A model generated the notes under the pieces. That model was not told the DNA's origin. It did no database searches and worked only from the letters and a program-made list of their open reading frames with translations. From contig JAPQWV010000481.1 in NCBI GenBank assembly GCA_027422505.1, positions 248,001 to 312,000 on the forward strand: a DNA stretch of 64,000 bases, read 5' to 3'. Position numbers and translations under genes: made by a program. Source of the DNA: Craterostigma plantagineum. Taxonomy: Eukaryota > Streptophyta > Magnoliopsida > Lamiales > Linderniaceae. Shown here in pieces: positions 21,383 to 34,800 of this stretch; the first letter of the stretch is position 1; the number at the start of each line of letters is the position of its first letter.

Positions 21383-21884
21383 GTCCTATAATTGGACGGT
21401 GTGCTATTACAGCGAAATTTGTCACATAGGTGAAGTGAGCTGCCACACGGAGTATATACACAGCTAAATTCAGTCACCAAAACACCTATTTATTAAGTTT
21501 ATTAATCTATTTTATTATTTTTATCCTGCTAAATTCATAGTCACCGAAACACCTATTTATTAAGTATATTAATCTATTTCTTATTTGACATATCAAATAT
21601 GTTTAAATAATTAAATACTAGGGCAGTTTCATCCAAGGTATAATTTTATGTTAGTTTTCGATGTTTCTCGACCTCTATTTTCGGAGAGATCTAAATAAGT
21701 TTGGTGTTCACGCCTCAATGATAAGATTTATTATTGATGTGTATAAGAATAATTATCCTTTCACATGGTCTAAAATATTCTGTAGCGCAGTCTTGGTTGA
21801 ATTCTGGTGTATAAAATTATTAAACAGTCCAAAATAAAATAGAATGTGACTTCGTCGTGTGAAAGTGAGGTTTGTTCTGTATAT
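21383..21884. other. AT-rich spacer
   Basis: No gene is seen. Near 21480-21575 the phrase caccaaaacacctatttattaagt is partly duplicated in tandem (about 75-bp period). Confidence 0.4.
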
Positions 21885-21892
21885 ACTAAGAG

Positions 21893-22358
21893 TAGACCTG
21901 TCAAAATGGCGGGGCGGGGCGGGCAGGCGCGCCATGTAGCTGGCCTAAAACAATGGGGAACGGCCCGCCCACATAGAAAATTTCTTAATGTTAGTTTATT
22001 TTATTTTATAATTTAATTTATTAATTAGTTTTAGTTAACTAAAGTTTTCATTAATAAATTATGGATACAACGTATTTATTATATATTTATAAATATATTT
22101 GTCATTAATTATGGTATAATTAATGAATAATTAACTATTAAACTAATATATTTGAATATAATATATAATATATAATATATGTATATATAATTTAATACAA
22201 AAAGGCGGGCTGGCCCGCGGGCTAGCCCGCCCCGCTCCACCAAGCCCGTGGCCCGCGCGGGCTGGCCCAGTGCGGGCCTAAAATATCCCAGCCCAACACG
22301 CCCTTTTTGGGGACGGGGCGGGCCGGCCCGCGGGCCACGGACCAAATTGACGGGTGTA
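21893..22358. mobile_element. hAT MITE, family B
   Basis: The ends are TAGACCTGTCAAAATGG and (reverse complement of the right) TACACCCGTCAATTTGG. The 8-bp direct repeat ACTAAGAG flanks it (21885-21892 and 22359-22366). GC-rich arms (ggcggggcggg, gcccgcgggc) surround an AT-rich centre. A 146-residue minus ORF spans its GC-rich arm and is not a gene. Confidence 0.9.
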
Positions 22359-22413
22359 ACTAAGAGAACCAAAGTTGGTGTAAGAACTAAAAATAGAATA
22401 TATGATACTATCT

Positions 22414-22550
22414 TAGAGCTGTCAACACGGCCGACTCGTAGTCCACAAAAGCCGCCTTTAACAGGCGGGTGTGGGTAAGTCCATTTGGTGGGCTTGAAAA
22501 AATGAAGGCATGCACTGCCCGTCCGAGACAGCGGGCCTGGCGTGCCCAAA
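22414..22550. mobile_element. hAT-type end, truncated element
   Basis: It begins TAGAGCTGTCAACACGG, the same terminus as the ndhB-bearing element at 5612, followed by a GC-rich arm (gccgcctttaacaggcgggtg). The right end is not found; sequence runs into an A-rich stretch near 22545. Confidence 0.5.
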
Positions 22551-23140
22551 CTAAAAAAAAAAAAGAAAAAAAGAAAAACAATTAAAATGAACTATCTAAG
22601 CTCGAAATTACTTATAATCAAATTTAATCTCGTTAGTCATAACTAATTTATACTATGAAAATTGATTAGCATTTATAAATCGATCTCCTAGTGAGGGAAA
22701 ACAATGGCGTAATTTCTTAATTATATGGATTATTATAATTTGTGAACGTTCTTTTGATAAAATTAAATCTATGGTCGATGATATTATTGAATCGAATGTT
22801 GACGAAACTGGACGAATGTTTAATTCATGTCTTATATATTTCGTCTCAAGTCCACACAAACTACTATAGTAAATAATTTCAAGTAGATTCGAACTAATGA
22901 TCTCCATCCGAAAATTTCATGGTTCGATCACTATTGGTATATCTAACTATATTGATATATATATATATATATATATATAAATATATATATATGTTTATAT
23001 ATATATTCTTCATGGATCATTTCATCAGCTCCCTTGATAAATATCTTTGATCGATTCAAACTTTTTATCGATCTTATATTATGTAGTCGCAGCAACCATT
23101 TCTTTAGGAGTAAACGACCAATTAGATCAATTTTTTTTAG
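22551..23140. other. AT-rich spacer with (TA)n
   Basis: A TA microsatellite occupies about 22953-23003. About 22870-22935 (minus) contains agttcgaatct, which is like a Pol III B box; a SINE head is possible but not supported further. Confidence 0.35.
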
Positions 23141-26100
23141 GGGCAATTACGTATCAGGCCCTAGTAAAGTTTCAATTTAGTAATCAGCCCCTGTCAGAAT
23201 AATCTTTAGTTTGAAGGACCTGTTTTTTGAAAAATTCAATGATAAAGACCCAAACTATATTTTTACTAAAATACCCTTCGTGAAGGGTTCTCTGAGGGGG
23301 TATTCGACGCCATATTTATGTTACGGAGATCTGACGACTTGTTACCGTAATAACACACGTTAATTTAAACTGATAGCATGTTACTTCTAGATAGTAAAAT
23401 GTTTTTTTAACAGATTTATATTTATTCGGCTAATCGAAACCCAGTTTTCACAGAATCGAGCACAATCGACTGCACCATCAACCAATCAATTTCGACGTGT
23501 CACGTAAGATTCATATGATATTGTTGAAGTACGATGTAAGAATTTTGATGAATTTTTATACGGTTTGAAATTCAAGAAAAAAACGGGCCAAATCGAACAA
23601 TATTTTCGTAGCAATTGCAGCTAATATTTGTGTATTCGAGGTACCCATCGTTTGGGCATTTCATAGGCTCTGTCAATTTTGAACAATCGTCACCTCATGA
23701 CTTTTGAAACGTACGTTGTGTGAAAGTGGTCGTATGGAAGGCATCGATTTATCTGGAACAAGTGTTACTATTTTATGCGTTTGTGTTACTGATTTATGTC
23801 TTCGTGTTATAAATGTACGAAGAAAATTTACTTTCCTACTCATAGAGTATATGTTTGTCCGGTCAAGTGTTATATTCTGACTTCGTTTTGTTTATAATAA
23901 TTATAGATGTGGTATTTGCTGTCCACCATATGGTACTAAAAATAAAGTGGATCATGATACAAAAGGTAACTCATAATCGATTTGGTCGTCGATTAATTGG
24001 TATATTATGACCTAATTTTGTTTTTCAAAAGTATTGTTGTGGTATTTTGTTTAACGGACCTGTTTCGATAATTTTTGGCATTGAACTGTTACTACCTGAA
24101 ATTGAAGCGTTGCTCGGTACATTTGAAGTGGTATATTATGTCCTTCTACTGTGTTTCAGAAGTACTAATATGGTATTTTCTCTAGCAGCACTGTTACTAC
24201 ATGAAATCGAAGTGTTATTTTAGTTTTTTCTGAAGTGTAATATTAGGACTTACTTTAGTTTTTTTCGCAGATCTGTTTCGATATTTGTTGAGATCGAACT
24301 ATTACTACATGAAATCGAAACGTTACTTGGATTATCTGAAATGTTATATTACAAGCTATTTTTTTAAAAGACATGTTTCGAGATTTTTTGACATTGAACT
24401 GTTACTAAACCTAAGCGTTACTTGTTTTATCGGAACTGTTACTAGAAGTACAGAATTTGTCATTAAATAAACAGTAAATATTACTGTGTTGCCATCAAGT
24501 GGTACTTGTGGACTTGGGCGGGATATTGGTTTTGGATAAATTTTGGGCGGGATATTGGTTTTGAATGGATAAATTTTGGACGAGGTATTGGTTTTGGATG
24601 GATTTGGATGAATTTACTATACTTGCTAAATTTTGGGTGGGATTTGTGGACTGATTGGGTTAATTGGGCGGGATCTATGCCACGATTGGATTTTGACGGG
24701 ATTGCTAAATCAGTGCAAATGTGTTACTAATACCAATTTAACTGTTACCCATTTAGTTAAATATGTTACTAAAAGTTGCTTATGTGTTACAAATTGTTGT
24801 AGTTGTCGCACCAAGGTTTAGGGTTATGTGTCTATGAAGATTAAGGTTTAAGGTTTCAGGATTTACGACATATAAAACAATATTTGTGGTTTAATTTTGA
24901 ATTTTGATGGCATTCGTGCTGAAATTCATATGTGATGTTTCAATGAACAAAGTAATCATTTATGTTTTGAATAACTATTGACCTCGAACATTCAATATCA
25001 TCCACCTCAATCGAACAATGTAGCTTTTAAAGGAATTTGGTGTGATAAATGCATCAATCATACATTACAAGATGTTAATCTTGTAAATCTCGATCAATGT
25101 GCATTTATGAACGAAATTAATCGGATTAGTAATATGGTACTGGAAACCTGTTATGTGGTATCATTATTTGTAAATACGTCATTTTATAGTTTCATATTGT
25201 TATTTTATAGCAAACATGTAGTATTACGTGCAGGCAATCTGGTACTGGTGACGTTAACGAATCATCCTGTTAATATTCCTTAACAAATAACTTCGAGAAT
25301 GTAACAAATACAGATTTACGACATATAAAATGATATTTGTGGTTTGATTTTGAACTTTGAATACGTTTGTGATAAAATTCGTAACGTTATGTCTCATTAA
25401 AAGAGATACTAGTATATGTTGTGAAGGAAGAACTATATGTTTACATGATATTTTATCCCAACTTTCACATATTGATATCAACATTCGCAAAACGTGTCTT
25501 TTAAAGAAATTTTGTGATTTAGCTTCATTATGTCATCTATTTCCATGAATGTCAATCTTATACATTCGAACGAAATGAATTTATGAACGAAATTAATCGA
25601 AATAGTAATGTGGCATTGATTAGCTATTTTGTGGTACTTTTAGCTACAAATGTGTTACAAGATTTGTCTGTATTGTTATTTTTTATCAGTCATGTGGTAT
25701 TATTTGCGGGCAATGTGTTATTGTACAGTTAATATCTCTGACAATCTAGAAACTCCTAGAATGTTCTTAACGAAGTGTTATCCAAAATGCGTGAATTATT
25801 ACTCAGAATAAAGAAAGTGTTATCAACCAACTTTTTACGGACAAACGTTCCAATATTATGTCTCATCAAAATTCTTCTTTATCACATTATCAACATTAAT
25901 AATCTCGTTCAATTAAAATGACTCGTGATCAAACTTAGTCGAATCTACCTTATTAGTTCATTAAAGTCGAGATTCACCTGTTTTTTTACGATCTATTCCT
26001 CTTTGCCTTTACTTGGGTATTACACATGTTATTTTCGGGTAACGAGTCGTTATTAATTTCTCATTATATGTTCATTTTGCGGATATATTTGTTATGAATA

Positions 26101-26960
26101 TCTAGACATATGGTATTATTGTTCTACGAATTGTTACCCAGAAAGCATGAAGTGTTATTCAGTGACAATTTTAATGAGCAAACGTTTACCACTTAGATCT
26201 CATCAAAATTCTTCATTATTCCATGGTTAACATCAATAATTGTCATCGATAACTAAGGTCCATGATGAAATTGTGTCGAATTTACATTATTCGGTCATTA
26301 AAGTCGAGATTTCACCGTATTAAACGTATGTTTGGAGCATTCGTGCTTTATGAATCTCAAAAATTCTCTTTGATTATGAAGACCCATGAAAAATCGAAGC
26401 CAATACAACGTTTGCTGTTAGTAACGTCGAGATTGGGTCGATTTGAAACATTAATTTTTCAGCTTATTAAACGTATGTTTTTTCAGCTTAAGACCATTAT
26501 TTTGGGGGCACTAAACTGTTATTTTTCGTCGCTTTTGCTAGGGTTAAATGTCTTATCGCAACTGGAAAATTTATCATTCGTTGTGTTGATACTGCTATTA
26601 TAGATGACACACATGTACTAAATATACAAATTTTAGAACTAAGTACAAGACTTTTGTTATTAAACTGAAAGAAAATGTTTCCTATTAGCTTAAAAATGTT
26701 ATTTCTGTTTCGAAAATTGTTATCGCGTCATTCAGCTAGGTTCGCATTGTTATCACGTTATGATCTATTCATCTTTGCATTTACTTTGGTATTACATGTG
26801 TTATTTACGGGTGACGGGTCGTAATTATTTTCTCATTTTATGTTCGTTTTGCCGAAATATTTGTTATAAACATCAAGACATGGTATTATTGTTCCATGAA
26901 TTGTTACACAGAATTCCAAAATTTTACCACTTTCGTTACAACCTCTCAGTTCAACTCTGA
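23140..26960. repeat. 3.8-kb AT-rich tract with TGTTAC/TGGTATT-type internal repetition
   Basis: The tract is saturated with tgttact, gtgttac, tgttatt and tggtatt words. Several phrases repeat at longer range. One is actgttactacatgaaatcgaagtgtta-like (near 24085, 24193, 24297 and 24395). Another is gacatataaaa..atatttgtggtttRattttgaa (24868 and 25319). A third is a stretch of about 150 bp (25989-26138 and 26761-26912). No long ORF or known domain is present. The left margin (ggggcaattacgtatcaggcc) could be a transposon end; I see no matching right end. Confidence 0.5.
24506..24660 (+). repeat. Short tandem array (gggcgggatattggttttgga)
   Basis: Four to five units of about 30-38 bp built on ttttgggcgggatattggtttt. 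The 74-residue ORF over it (RDIGFEWINFGRGIGFGWI) is a repeat translation. Confidence 0.65.
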
Positions 26961-27118
26961 AGTTGTCAAGCACCAAACTCACTTTTTTTTCTTTCTCTCT
27001 TCAGTGGTATAGTTTTTCGTCCTCTAACTTGTACATATAAAAGAACTAGTCTAGTATATTTAGGAGTAACTACTAAAATCTGAGTTCTATGATAAGTTGA
27101 GCACTATCCAAATTCAAT

Positions 27119-27720
27119 GGCCCATTTGGATTCATGATTTCGATTTGAGATCCGGATTTTCGCCCTAATCTTCCGTTTGACAATCGTGCGGATTTAGGTT
27201 TGGATTTCGTCCAAATCCAAGGTTAAATCTAAACGGTTACAATTTGTAGGGTTCTAAATTTCATGTAAAATGGTACGTTTTCGAACTCCAAAATTGAGCC
27301 ATAATGAATCTTTTCATAATAATAATAATAACAAATAATAAAATAAATAATAATAATAAATAATAATTATAATTATGAGGGGGTGAATGCTGAGTCGAGC
27401 TGACTCGTTAGTTCGATGAGCCAGCTCAAGCTCGTTACGGCCTCGAGAATGAGCCGGCTCGAGCTCGAGCTCACTCGTGGGTGCTCGCAAGCTCGCAGTC
27501 GGCTTGCGAGCTTGTTTTTTATTTATTATTTTTATTTAATTTTTGTACTTAATTTTTTATGAAAAATTTAGGAGTCAAGTTCGACGAGCTTCTCAAGCTC
27601 GAACTCATTTTGAAATCCGAATTATGAAGTCCCAACATTTGCCAAACAATGGATTTGAATTTGAAATTAAGATTTTTTGAAATCCATAATTAAAATTATC
27701 AGATTCCGTTCAAATACGCC
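27119..27720. mobile_element. Possible PIF/Harbinger-like element, nested with a GAGCTCG-rich patch
   Basis: Left end GGCCCATTTGGATTC and reverse-complement right end GGCGTATTTGAACGG share GGC-ATTTG-A, and AAT flanks both sides (27116-27118 and 27721-27723). An AAT microsatellite lies near 27320-27375, and a gagctcgagctc-rich arm (about 27400-27605) interrupts it. The terminal match is short, so this is tentative. Confidence 0.4.
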
Positions 27721-27857
27721 AATCTAATCAAACTCTTATCATCGTTGCCTAATGTATTGTATTTTCTCTACGCAATCATAAATGGTCTTGAAAGTTACAA
27801 AAGCAACTATCTATACTATTATATTAGGAGCCCATGGGGTCTAAAAGGTGTCAATTA

Positions 27858-28276
27858 GGGGTAAACAAGCCGGGTCGAGCCGAACATGGCCCAGCTCGAG
27901 CTCAGCTCGAAGATTTATTGGGATCGAGATGGCCTAGCTCGGTTAAAAACATTAAAGCTCGGCTCGATAAGTTCGATAAGCTTAGTGAGGCGGGGCTGAG
28001 CTCAAATTCGGGCTCGGACTCGAGTTCAATATATATTATTAAATAAAATATGTATTTTAATATAAAAAAAAATATTTAATATATTAAATATAAAATTGTC
28101 GACTCGATAAGAGCTCGATGAGACACGAGCCCATATACGGTAAGCTCGAAGTTAAGTCGATTGCCAACAAGCCAGCTCGAGTTCGGCTCGAACTCAATTT
28201 TGACCGAGCTCGAATCAAGCTTCAACCAAGCTGCTCGCGAACGGCACGGAACTGCTCGGCTCGTTTACACCACTAT
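27858..28276. mobile_element. hAT MITE, family C (GAGCTCG-rich)
   Basis: TGTCAATTA flanks it on both sides (27849-27857 and 28277-28285). Near the ends, GGGGTAAACAAGCC faces (reverse complement) GTGGTGTAAACGAGCC. The interior is rich in agctcgag in both orientations around an AT-rich centre. This is the common plant 'GTAAACGAGCC' hAT MITE type. Two ORFs here are artefacts. Confidence 0.75.
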
Positions 28277-28285
28277 TGTCAATTA

Positions 28286-29009
28286 ATCTGTCACTTGTTT
28301 TTACCATTTTACCCTTACAACTTAGTTATTACAATTTAAGCCTTACCTTAAAATTTTATTTTTAATCACTTAATTAATAATATTAAATATTCAATTATAA
28401 AATATATTTGCACATATGGATATTCTAAACATACTAGTATATGATAAACGGTGTAAATAATGTTGATGTAAAAATAATGTCTGATGATGATGTTGAATAT
28501 GATTATCCTTTTTGTTTTCTAGTTTCAGCTTATCTATTTTATATCTCAATTTAATATTTTAGCTACACTACATGCAGCAATCTCTTTATTCAATAAAAAC
28601 CACAGACATGTTTTACATTTTAACAATTTAATTTTAAAGAATATGACAACGTTATTATCGATATGAATTAATGTGAATTGATATTGATCATGTTAAATAG
28701 TTTAAAGATTGAATTTATATTAATCGTCTTTATTATTGCTAGTGGTAGTAAGACCATCGGTCATCATTATTATTGGTGATAAATGATAATTAATTGATGA
28801 TGTGTATTATTGATTCTATTGTCCCACGCCGGTTTCTTCATGTGAAAGATTGGTAAGATATTCTATATAAGGACATACATACAATACACAGCTCTTGTTC
28901 AAAGCATACGCAAGCTGTGCCGCCACACGTGGCTATCATATGGGTTTCCTTAGTACAAATTATATTTGGGTGTAGTTATTTTTTCCTTGTATCAGTTGGG
29001 CTAGGCCCA
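28286..29009. other. AT-rich spacer; promoter-like patch
   Basis: No gene is found. About 28818-28890 reads tgtcccacgcc followed by CTATATAAGGA, resembling the promoter part of a plant LTR, but LTR ends were not found. Confidence 0.3.
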
Positions 29010-29185
29010 CCGGCTATGGTTTTTTATTTTTATTTTTACTGCCGGGTATCCGATCGGGTAAATCAGGTAGCATATTGCTAGCTGCTACCCGACTCGGGAT
29101 ATATGACCAACCCGATACCCGACTTATAATTCGATTCGGTCTGGTCGGGTACCCGAAATCCGAATCGGAAAGTCCACCCCTAATT
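29010..29185. mobile_element. hAT MITE remnant (GGGTACCCGA type)
   Basis: The right side ends gggtacccgaaatccgaatcggaaagtccacccctaa; its reverse complement starts TAGGGGTGGACTTTCC, a typical hAT MITE end. The left end was not found, so it is truncated or older. Confidence 0.45.
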
Positions 29186-30337
29186 TCGTGTACCCTAAAA
29201 AATGATTATGTTTGTGTTATATCTATATAATATATATGTGTGTGTCTATGACTTTCTCAAACAATGTATGTGTATATATGTAATTATGTATTTGCATATA
29301 ATTCAAAAAGAAAATGTGTGTATATATACACATATATATGAGGAAATTTGTAGTGGTCACCTAATGTGAGCACCTTGCATGAACACCTGCACTGATTCGT
29401 GTCGTGTCAACATTCCATATCGATATCTGAGGTTATATCGTTTTAGTTGATAGATTCTAGGTGCCATTTATGGACATATTGTTTGTATCATTCTTTAAAA
29501 AAAAAGTTATGTAGACATCTTTAACTTTGCATCATAATAATATAGGATACTTATTACCTTTAAAGTGTGAGATGTAAGATATTTATTTTCTTTAAGTGTC
29601 TAATATGATTACTATTATTTACACCCTCTTTGCACCCTTTTTCACCCCCTTAAGCGAAAAACACTTGAATTTCTAAAATTATTTTATATAATCACATGGA
29701 CTCAACAATAATTATCTTACTAATTTGTTTTCGCTATAATTCAATATCGCTAATTACAAGTATTAAAATTTTTACCCAGGGATATATACTATTTAATTTG
29801 TTTCTCATTGCATTACTCCATATAGTAACACTACACTTTTAAATTAACATAAGCATAGTAATATTTTTGAATTTATCAATATAAACATTTGTTTTACTTT
29901 AGTAAAAATTATCATAGAACATCATAAATACTCTTGACTAAGATATAACTTAAATAAACACCGAAAAAAAAAAGGCAACTAAATAAATCAATATGATGTG
30001 GATTAAACAATTTCTATTAAAACGTCAACCATCTATTCTTATACTACACACTATTTCTATTGCTTATGAAACCATTTGTCGATATTGATTTACTGAACTT
30101 GAATATCGGTTTTCATATAATATAATTTATATATGTCCTAAGATTTTGTACGTTTTGATCTTGATTATGGGTTGCAGAATATCGTCTTTTTATTTGTCTG
30201 GGAAGTGACGAAATTTTTAATTAATAATAGTATTAATGGTTTGCTATACAAAACACTTGGACAATATTTTAATTAAGGGTGCAACTAGCATTAAAGGAGG
30301 TGCCAATAGAATGACCATTTTCTTATATATGTATTTA
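29186..30337. other. AT-rich spacer
   Basis: About 1.1 kb without ORF, RNA gene or clear mobile-element ends. TA/TG dinucleotide runs lie at about 29227-29335. Confidence 0.5.
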
Positions 30338-30779
30338 TGTTGGAAAATGTGTGAATGAAATAAACCTAAAGAAATAAAATTAATCCTAAGAGGCACATTA
30401 GAAGAGGTGTGTTAATTAAGCAAAAGGTTTTTATGAATTCCCAAACATAAAGTTGTCTTTCTTCGTGAATAGACACATGCAAAAGGACACTTCTCTTAGT
30501 AATGAACATATATATCTATAACTACCGCACATGAGTTAGCTTTAAGTCATTAAAAAAGCATTCAAAAATTCTCTGCATTTCACTCATAGAATTTTGTTCT
30601 TGTTAGTCCCAAAGCAATAGTATTTATTCGCCGAAGTTTGGCGTGTTTGGGATACCGCTATATTCCAAACGTAAGTCGTTGTATCTCGGAGGCGTTTACC
30701 GTAAACTGTGGGTATTAGGGGGTAATTTCGCCTTCAAGAGAGCGTGTATCATGTACCTCGACTTGTGACTCATGTTACA
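30338..30779 (+). repeat. 5' LTR of the 30.3-35.8 kb Copia
   Basis: Starts TGTTGGAAAATGTGTGAATG and ends about CATGTTACA. It matches the 3' LTR closely through gaataaacctaaagaaa, gttaattaagcaaaag and ctctgcatttcactcat. Confidence 0.85.
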
Positions 30780-30968
30780 CCGTTCGCTAAATTTTATTTG
30801 CTGATTTCTTCAAAGATTAAAGTTTTAAGACAGACGTTAACAAGTTGAAGACAAAATTCATACAAAGTCATACGTTGGTTGAATCAAGCAGGCTGCTCAA
30901 GGAGTTTGCTTCACTTAAAGCAAAAATAAAAGTGTAAATCTCTTTTCTATATTGGAAGATATATTGAT

Positions 30969-33900
30969 ATGGCAACCGTTGATAATCAGAATGTGACGCC
31001 GTCTACCGCTCACATCGTTCCCATGGTGACAGTCGCTCCTATGCATGGCGAAAGATCACCAAAAGGTGGCAACAAAAAGTGTTGACTTCAAAAGGTGGCA
31101 ACAAAAAGTGTTGATTTATCTTACAACTCTATCCCTTTCTCGATTTCTTTCGGAGGACCTGGTGATCCTTCCCGAAGATGAGACCGACGCTCGAAAGCGT
31201 GCGGCCTCGGATGCATGGCATTATAGTAATTTCTTGTGTAGAAATTACATTCTAGACGGACTATAAGATTCCCTTTAACAATGTCTAGTCCGATTGAAAC
31301 GGCAAACGAATTATGTAATTCTTTGGAGGTAAAGTACAAGTTGGAAGATGTCGAGATTAAGAAATTTCTCGTCGGCACACTCCTAAAGTACGCAATAGTC
31401 GACACCAAACGGTGGTGAGTCAAGTGCAAGAAATTCAGATTATTCTTCATGATTTGCCGGCGGAAAAAGTAATCGTGAACGAGGCTTTTCAAGTGGCCGC
31501 AATAATCAAAGAATTGCCGCCTATGTGGATAGACTTCAAGAACTATCTTACGCATAAATGTAGGGCAATACGACTTGAGGATTTGATAGTCCGACTCCGA
31601 ATGGAGGAAGACAACCGAAAATCCGAAGCAAAGATGAAGCGAAGTGAGTCGAGGCTAAGGCAAATTTGGCCGAACCAAGCTTCAACAAAAAGCGCAAGTA
31701 ACCCACGGGTTGTAAGTCCACGGGTACCACTTCAAGAAGTTTAAAGGAAGCTGCTATAATTGAGGTAAATCTGGGCATATGCAAAAGAGTGTACTCTCCC
31801 AAAGAAAATAAGAGAAAGCGCTCATATGGTCGAGAACAAAATGGTTCACAATGACTTATCAGAACTCGATCTCACCACTATTGTCCAAGAAGTTAACTTG
31901 GTTGATAATCCACGAGAATGGATGCGGGAGCAACTCGACATATTTGCGCTGATAAAAATATGTTTTCATCCTACACTCCCACGGACGGAAGGAAGCTATT
32001 CATGGGAAACTCTTCAACATATGACGTCGTGGGGACAGGCAAGGTGGTGCTAAAAATGACATCGGGCAAAGAATTGACGCTGACGGAAGTCCTGCATGCC
32101 CTAGACATCCGAAAGAATTTGGTGTACGACGCTCTTTTGAGCAAAGCCGGCTTTAGATCTTTAAATCTGATAAGTTTGTTTTAACTAAAAATGGTATATT
32201 CTTAGATCAAGGGTACCTAAATGAGGGCCTTTTAAGATGAACGTAATCCGCCAAGAGGCGAAGAACAAAAAAACATTTCTTATTTGTTGGAGTGTCTAAT
32301 CTATGGCATGATAGACTTAGACAGGTAAACTTGAATCTAGATTTGATATCAAAGTTAAAATCGACTCTCACAACAAGTATGAACTTGTGTTGATGCAAAA
32401 ATGGTAAAGCCACCGTTTAAGCGATGGCTAGAAGCACGAATCCACTTGAATTAATTCGCACCGATATTTGTGATTTGAAATTTGTGCAAACTCGACGTAG
32501 AATGAAATATTTCATAACTTTTCTTGATGATTGTACGAGATATTACTATGTCTACCTACTCAAAGGTAAAGATGGAGCTTTAGATGCTTTTAAGAAGTAT
32601 AAAGCAGACATCGAGAATCAACTCACTCGAAAAATTAAAGCAATTAGAAGCGATCACGGAGGCGAGTATATGGCCCCATTTGACGAAATATGCAAAGAGT
32701 CGGGCATATTCATCAAAAATGGTGCCATACTCACCTCAATCTAACGGAAGAGCTGAAAGAAAGAATCAAACTCTAAAGGAGATGATGAATGCACTTTTAG
32801 TAAGCTCGAGTCTACCCCAAAATTTATGTGTGGGGGAAGTGATTCTTCACCAAATTATATACTTAATAAGTACCCCATAAAAGTCAGGACGAAACGCCAT
32901 ATGAACTATGGAAGGGACACAAGCCTACCTATAAATATTTAAAAGTGTGGGGATGTTTGGCAAAGGTTGAAATACCAAAACTGAAACAGGTCAAGATAGG
33001 ACCTAAAACTATTGATTGTATATTAATCGGCTATGCTAACAATAGTAGTGCCTACCGATTTTTGGTATATAAATCGGAAAATTCAGATTTTAATAATGGA
33101 ATGACAATTGAATCTAGAAATGCGGTGTTCTTTGAATATATTTCCCCTTAAAAATAAGGAAGAAATAATCTCACGAAAAAGGACAGCCGACGAGGCCGAG
33201 CTACCTCATAAAGGTGAGGAAGAACCTAGGCGAAGTAAAAGGAGTAAGGTGGCCAATCCTTTTGTCCTGATTTTACAATTTATACGGCAGAGAATGAACC
33301 ACAAACTGTTCGTGAAGCTTTGGCAAGTCAAAAGAAGCTATCAATAGTGAAATAGAATCCATCATGTTTATTAAACGTAGAAGTTAGTTAATCTCCCTCC
33401 GGGTTGCAAACCTTTAGGATGCAAGTGGATCCTTAAAATGAAATATAAGACGGATGGAACTATTGATAAATATAAAGCCCGATCAGTTGTAAAATGGTTT
33501 AAACAAACAGAGAGATACGATTTCTTTGATACGTATTCTCCGGTGACTCGAATCACATCTATACGTGTATTAATTGCGATTGCATCCTTGCATCCTTGAA
33601 ATTCAACAAATGAATGTCAAACGACCTTCCTAAATGGGGACCTCGAGGAAGAAATTATATGGAACAACCCGAGGGGTTCATTGCACCCGAAAAAGAGGCC
33701 AAGGTGTGTCGATTAGTTAAGTCTCTTTATGGACTAAAACAAGCACCTAAACACTAAACAATGGCATGAGAAGTTTGACAAACAAAATTAATGAACGTGA
33801 TAAGTGTGTCTACATGAAAGGTACCGCTGATTTGCTTATAATCATGTATCTATACGTAGACGACATGTTAATCCTTGTGAAAAACAATAATTTAATTGCA

Positions 33901-34800
33901 AGTACCAAGAAGATGTTGAAAAAGAATTTCGACATAAAAGATATGGGAAAGCCGATGTTATCTTACGAATTAAAATCCTTAGGAACTCGGAAGGAATTGT
34001 TTTATCACAATCCCATTATGTTGAAAGTATATTGAAGAGGTTCAATGCGTTTGACAAGCCTCCGGCTAAGACGCCTATTGATTTAACTCAATGCTTGGCT
34101 AAAAACCGAGGTGAACCAGTTTCTCAGCTAGAATATTCTCGAATAATTGGGAGCTTGAGGTACTTAATGAACTGTACGCGCCTCGGTATAGCCTATTTAG
34201 TGAGCAAACTAAGTAGGTGCACAAGCAACCCAAGCGACGATCATTGGAGTGCGCTTACTCGTGTACTATGGTACTTAAAGCACACTATGAGCTTGGGAAT
34301 AACATATACGAGATATCCCGCAGTGCTTGGGGGGTATTGTGAGGCAAAATGGATATCAGATACAAACGACTCAAAGTCGACTAGTGGCCATGTGTTCACT
34401 ATATATGGAGGAGCGTGTCTCGGAAATCGACTAAGCAAACGTGTATAGCTTGATCCACGATGGAGTCCGAGTTTATAGCTCTTATAATCAGGGGAAGAAA
34501 TGAATGGCTTAGAAATTCTTAGAAGATATTCCTTGTTGGAATAAACCAGTGCCCGCTGTTATGATACATTGTGATAATCAATCGGCGATTGGAAGGGCAC
34601 AAAGTAGTTTGTACAATGGTAAGTCTCGACTTATACGTCGGAGACATAATACAATAAGACAATTAATCTCGAATGGTGTTTTTCGGTTGACTATGTAAAG
34701 TCAAAGGAAAACCTAGCGGATCCGCTAAGTAAAGGCATAAATCGAGATCAAATGTACAAACTGGTTAGTGGAATGGGTTTAAATCCACAACAAAAGAACA
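30969..34800 (+). pseudogene. Copia gag-pol relic
   Basis: Order: gag from ATG 30969, with FKRWQQKVLIYLTTLSLSRF near 31100, then the UBN2-type part (31412-31744), and a zinc-knuckle trace (GKSGHMQK, about 31765). Protease: [15 protein letters not shown] (31918). Integrase: LIRTDICDLKFVQTRRRMKY and HGGEYMAPFDEICKE (32424-32744), QSNGRAERKNQTLKEMM. Reverse transcriptase: PLGCKWILKMKYKTDGTIDK and YVDDMLILVKN (33766-34035). RNase H: LEYSRIIGSLRYLMNCTR (34032-34448) and CDNQSAIGRAQSS (about 34570). It is broken by at least ten frameshifts or stops. A 29-bp tandem duplication of the FKRWQQK segment lies at about 31060-31115. The polyprotein cannot be made. Confidence 0.85.

Noticed and set aside
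22109..22549. 146-residue minus ORF
   Set aside because: It spans the arm of a hAT MITE and low-complexity TA DNA.
27834..28339. ORFs of 70 and 73 residues
   Set aside because: They translate the GAGCTCG-rich arms of a hAT MITE.
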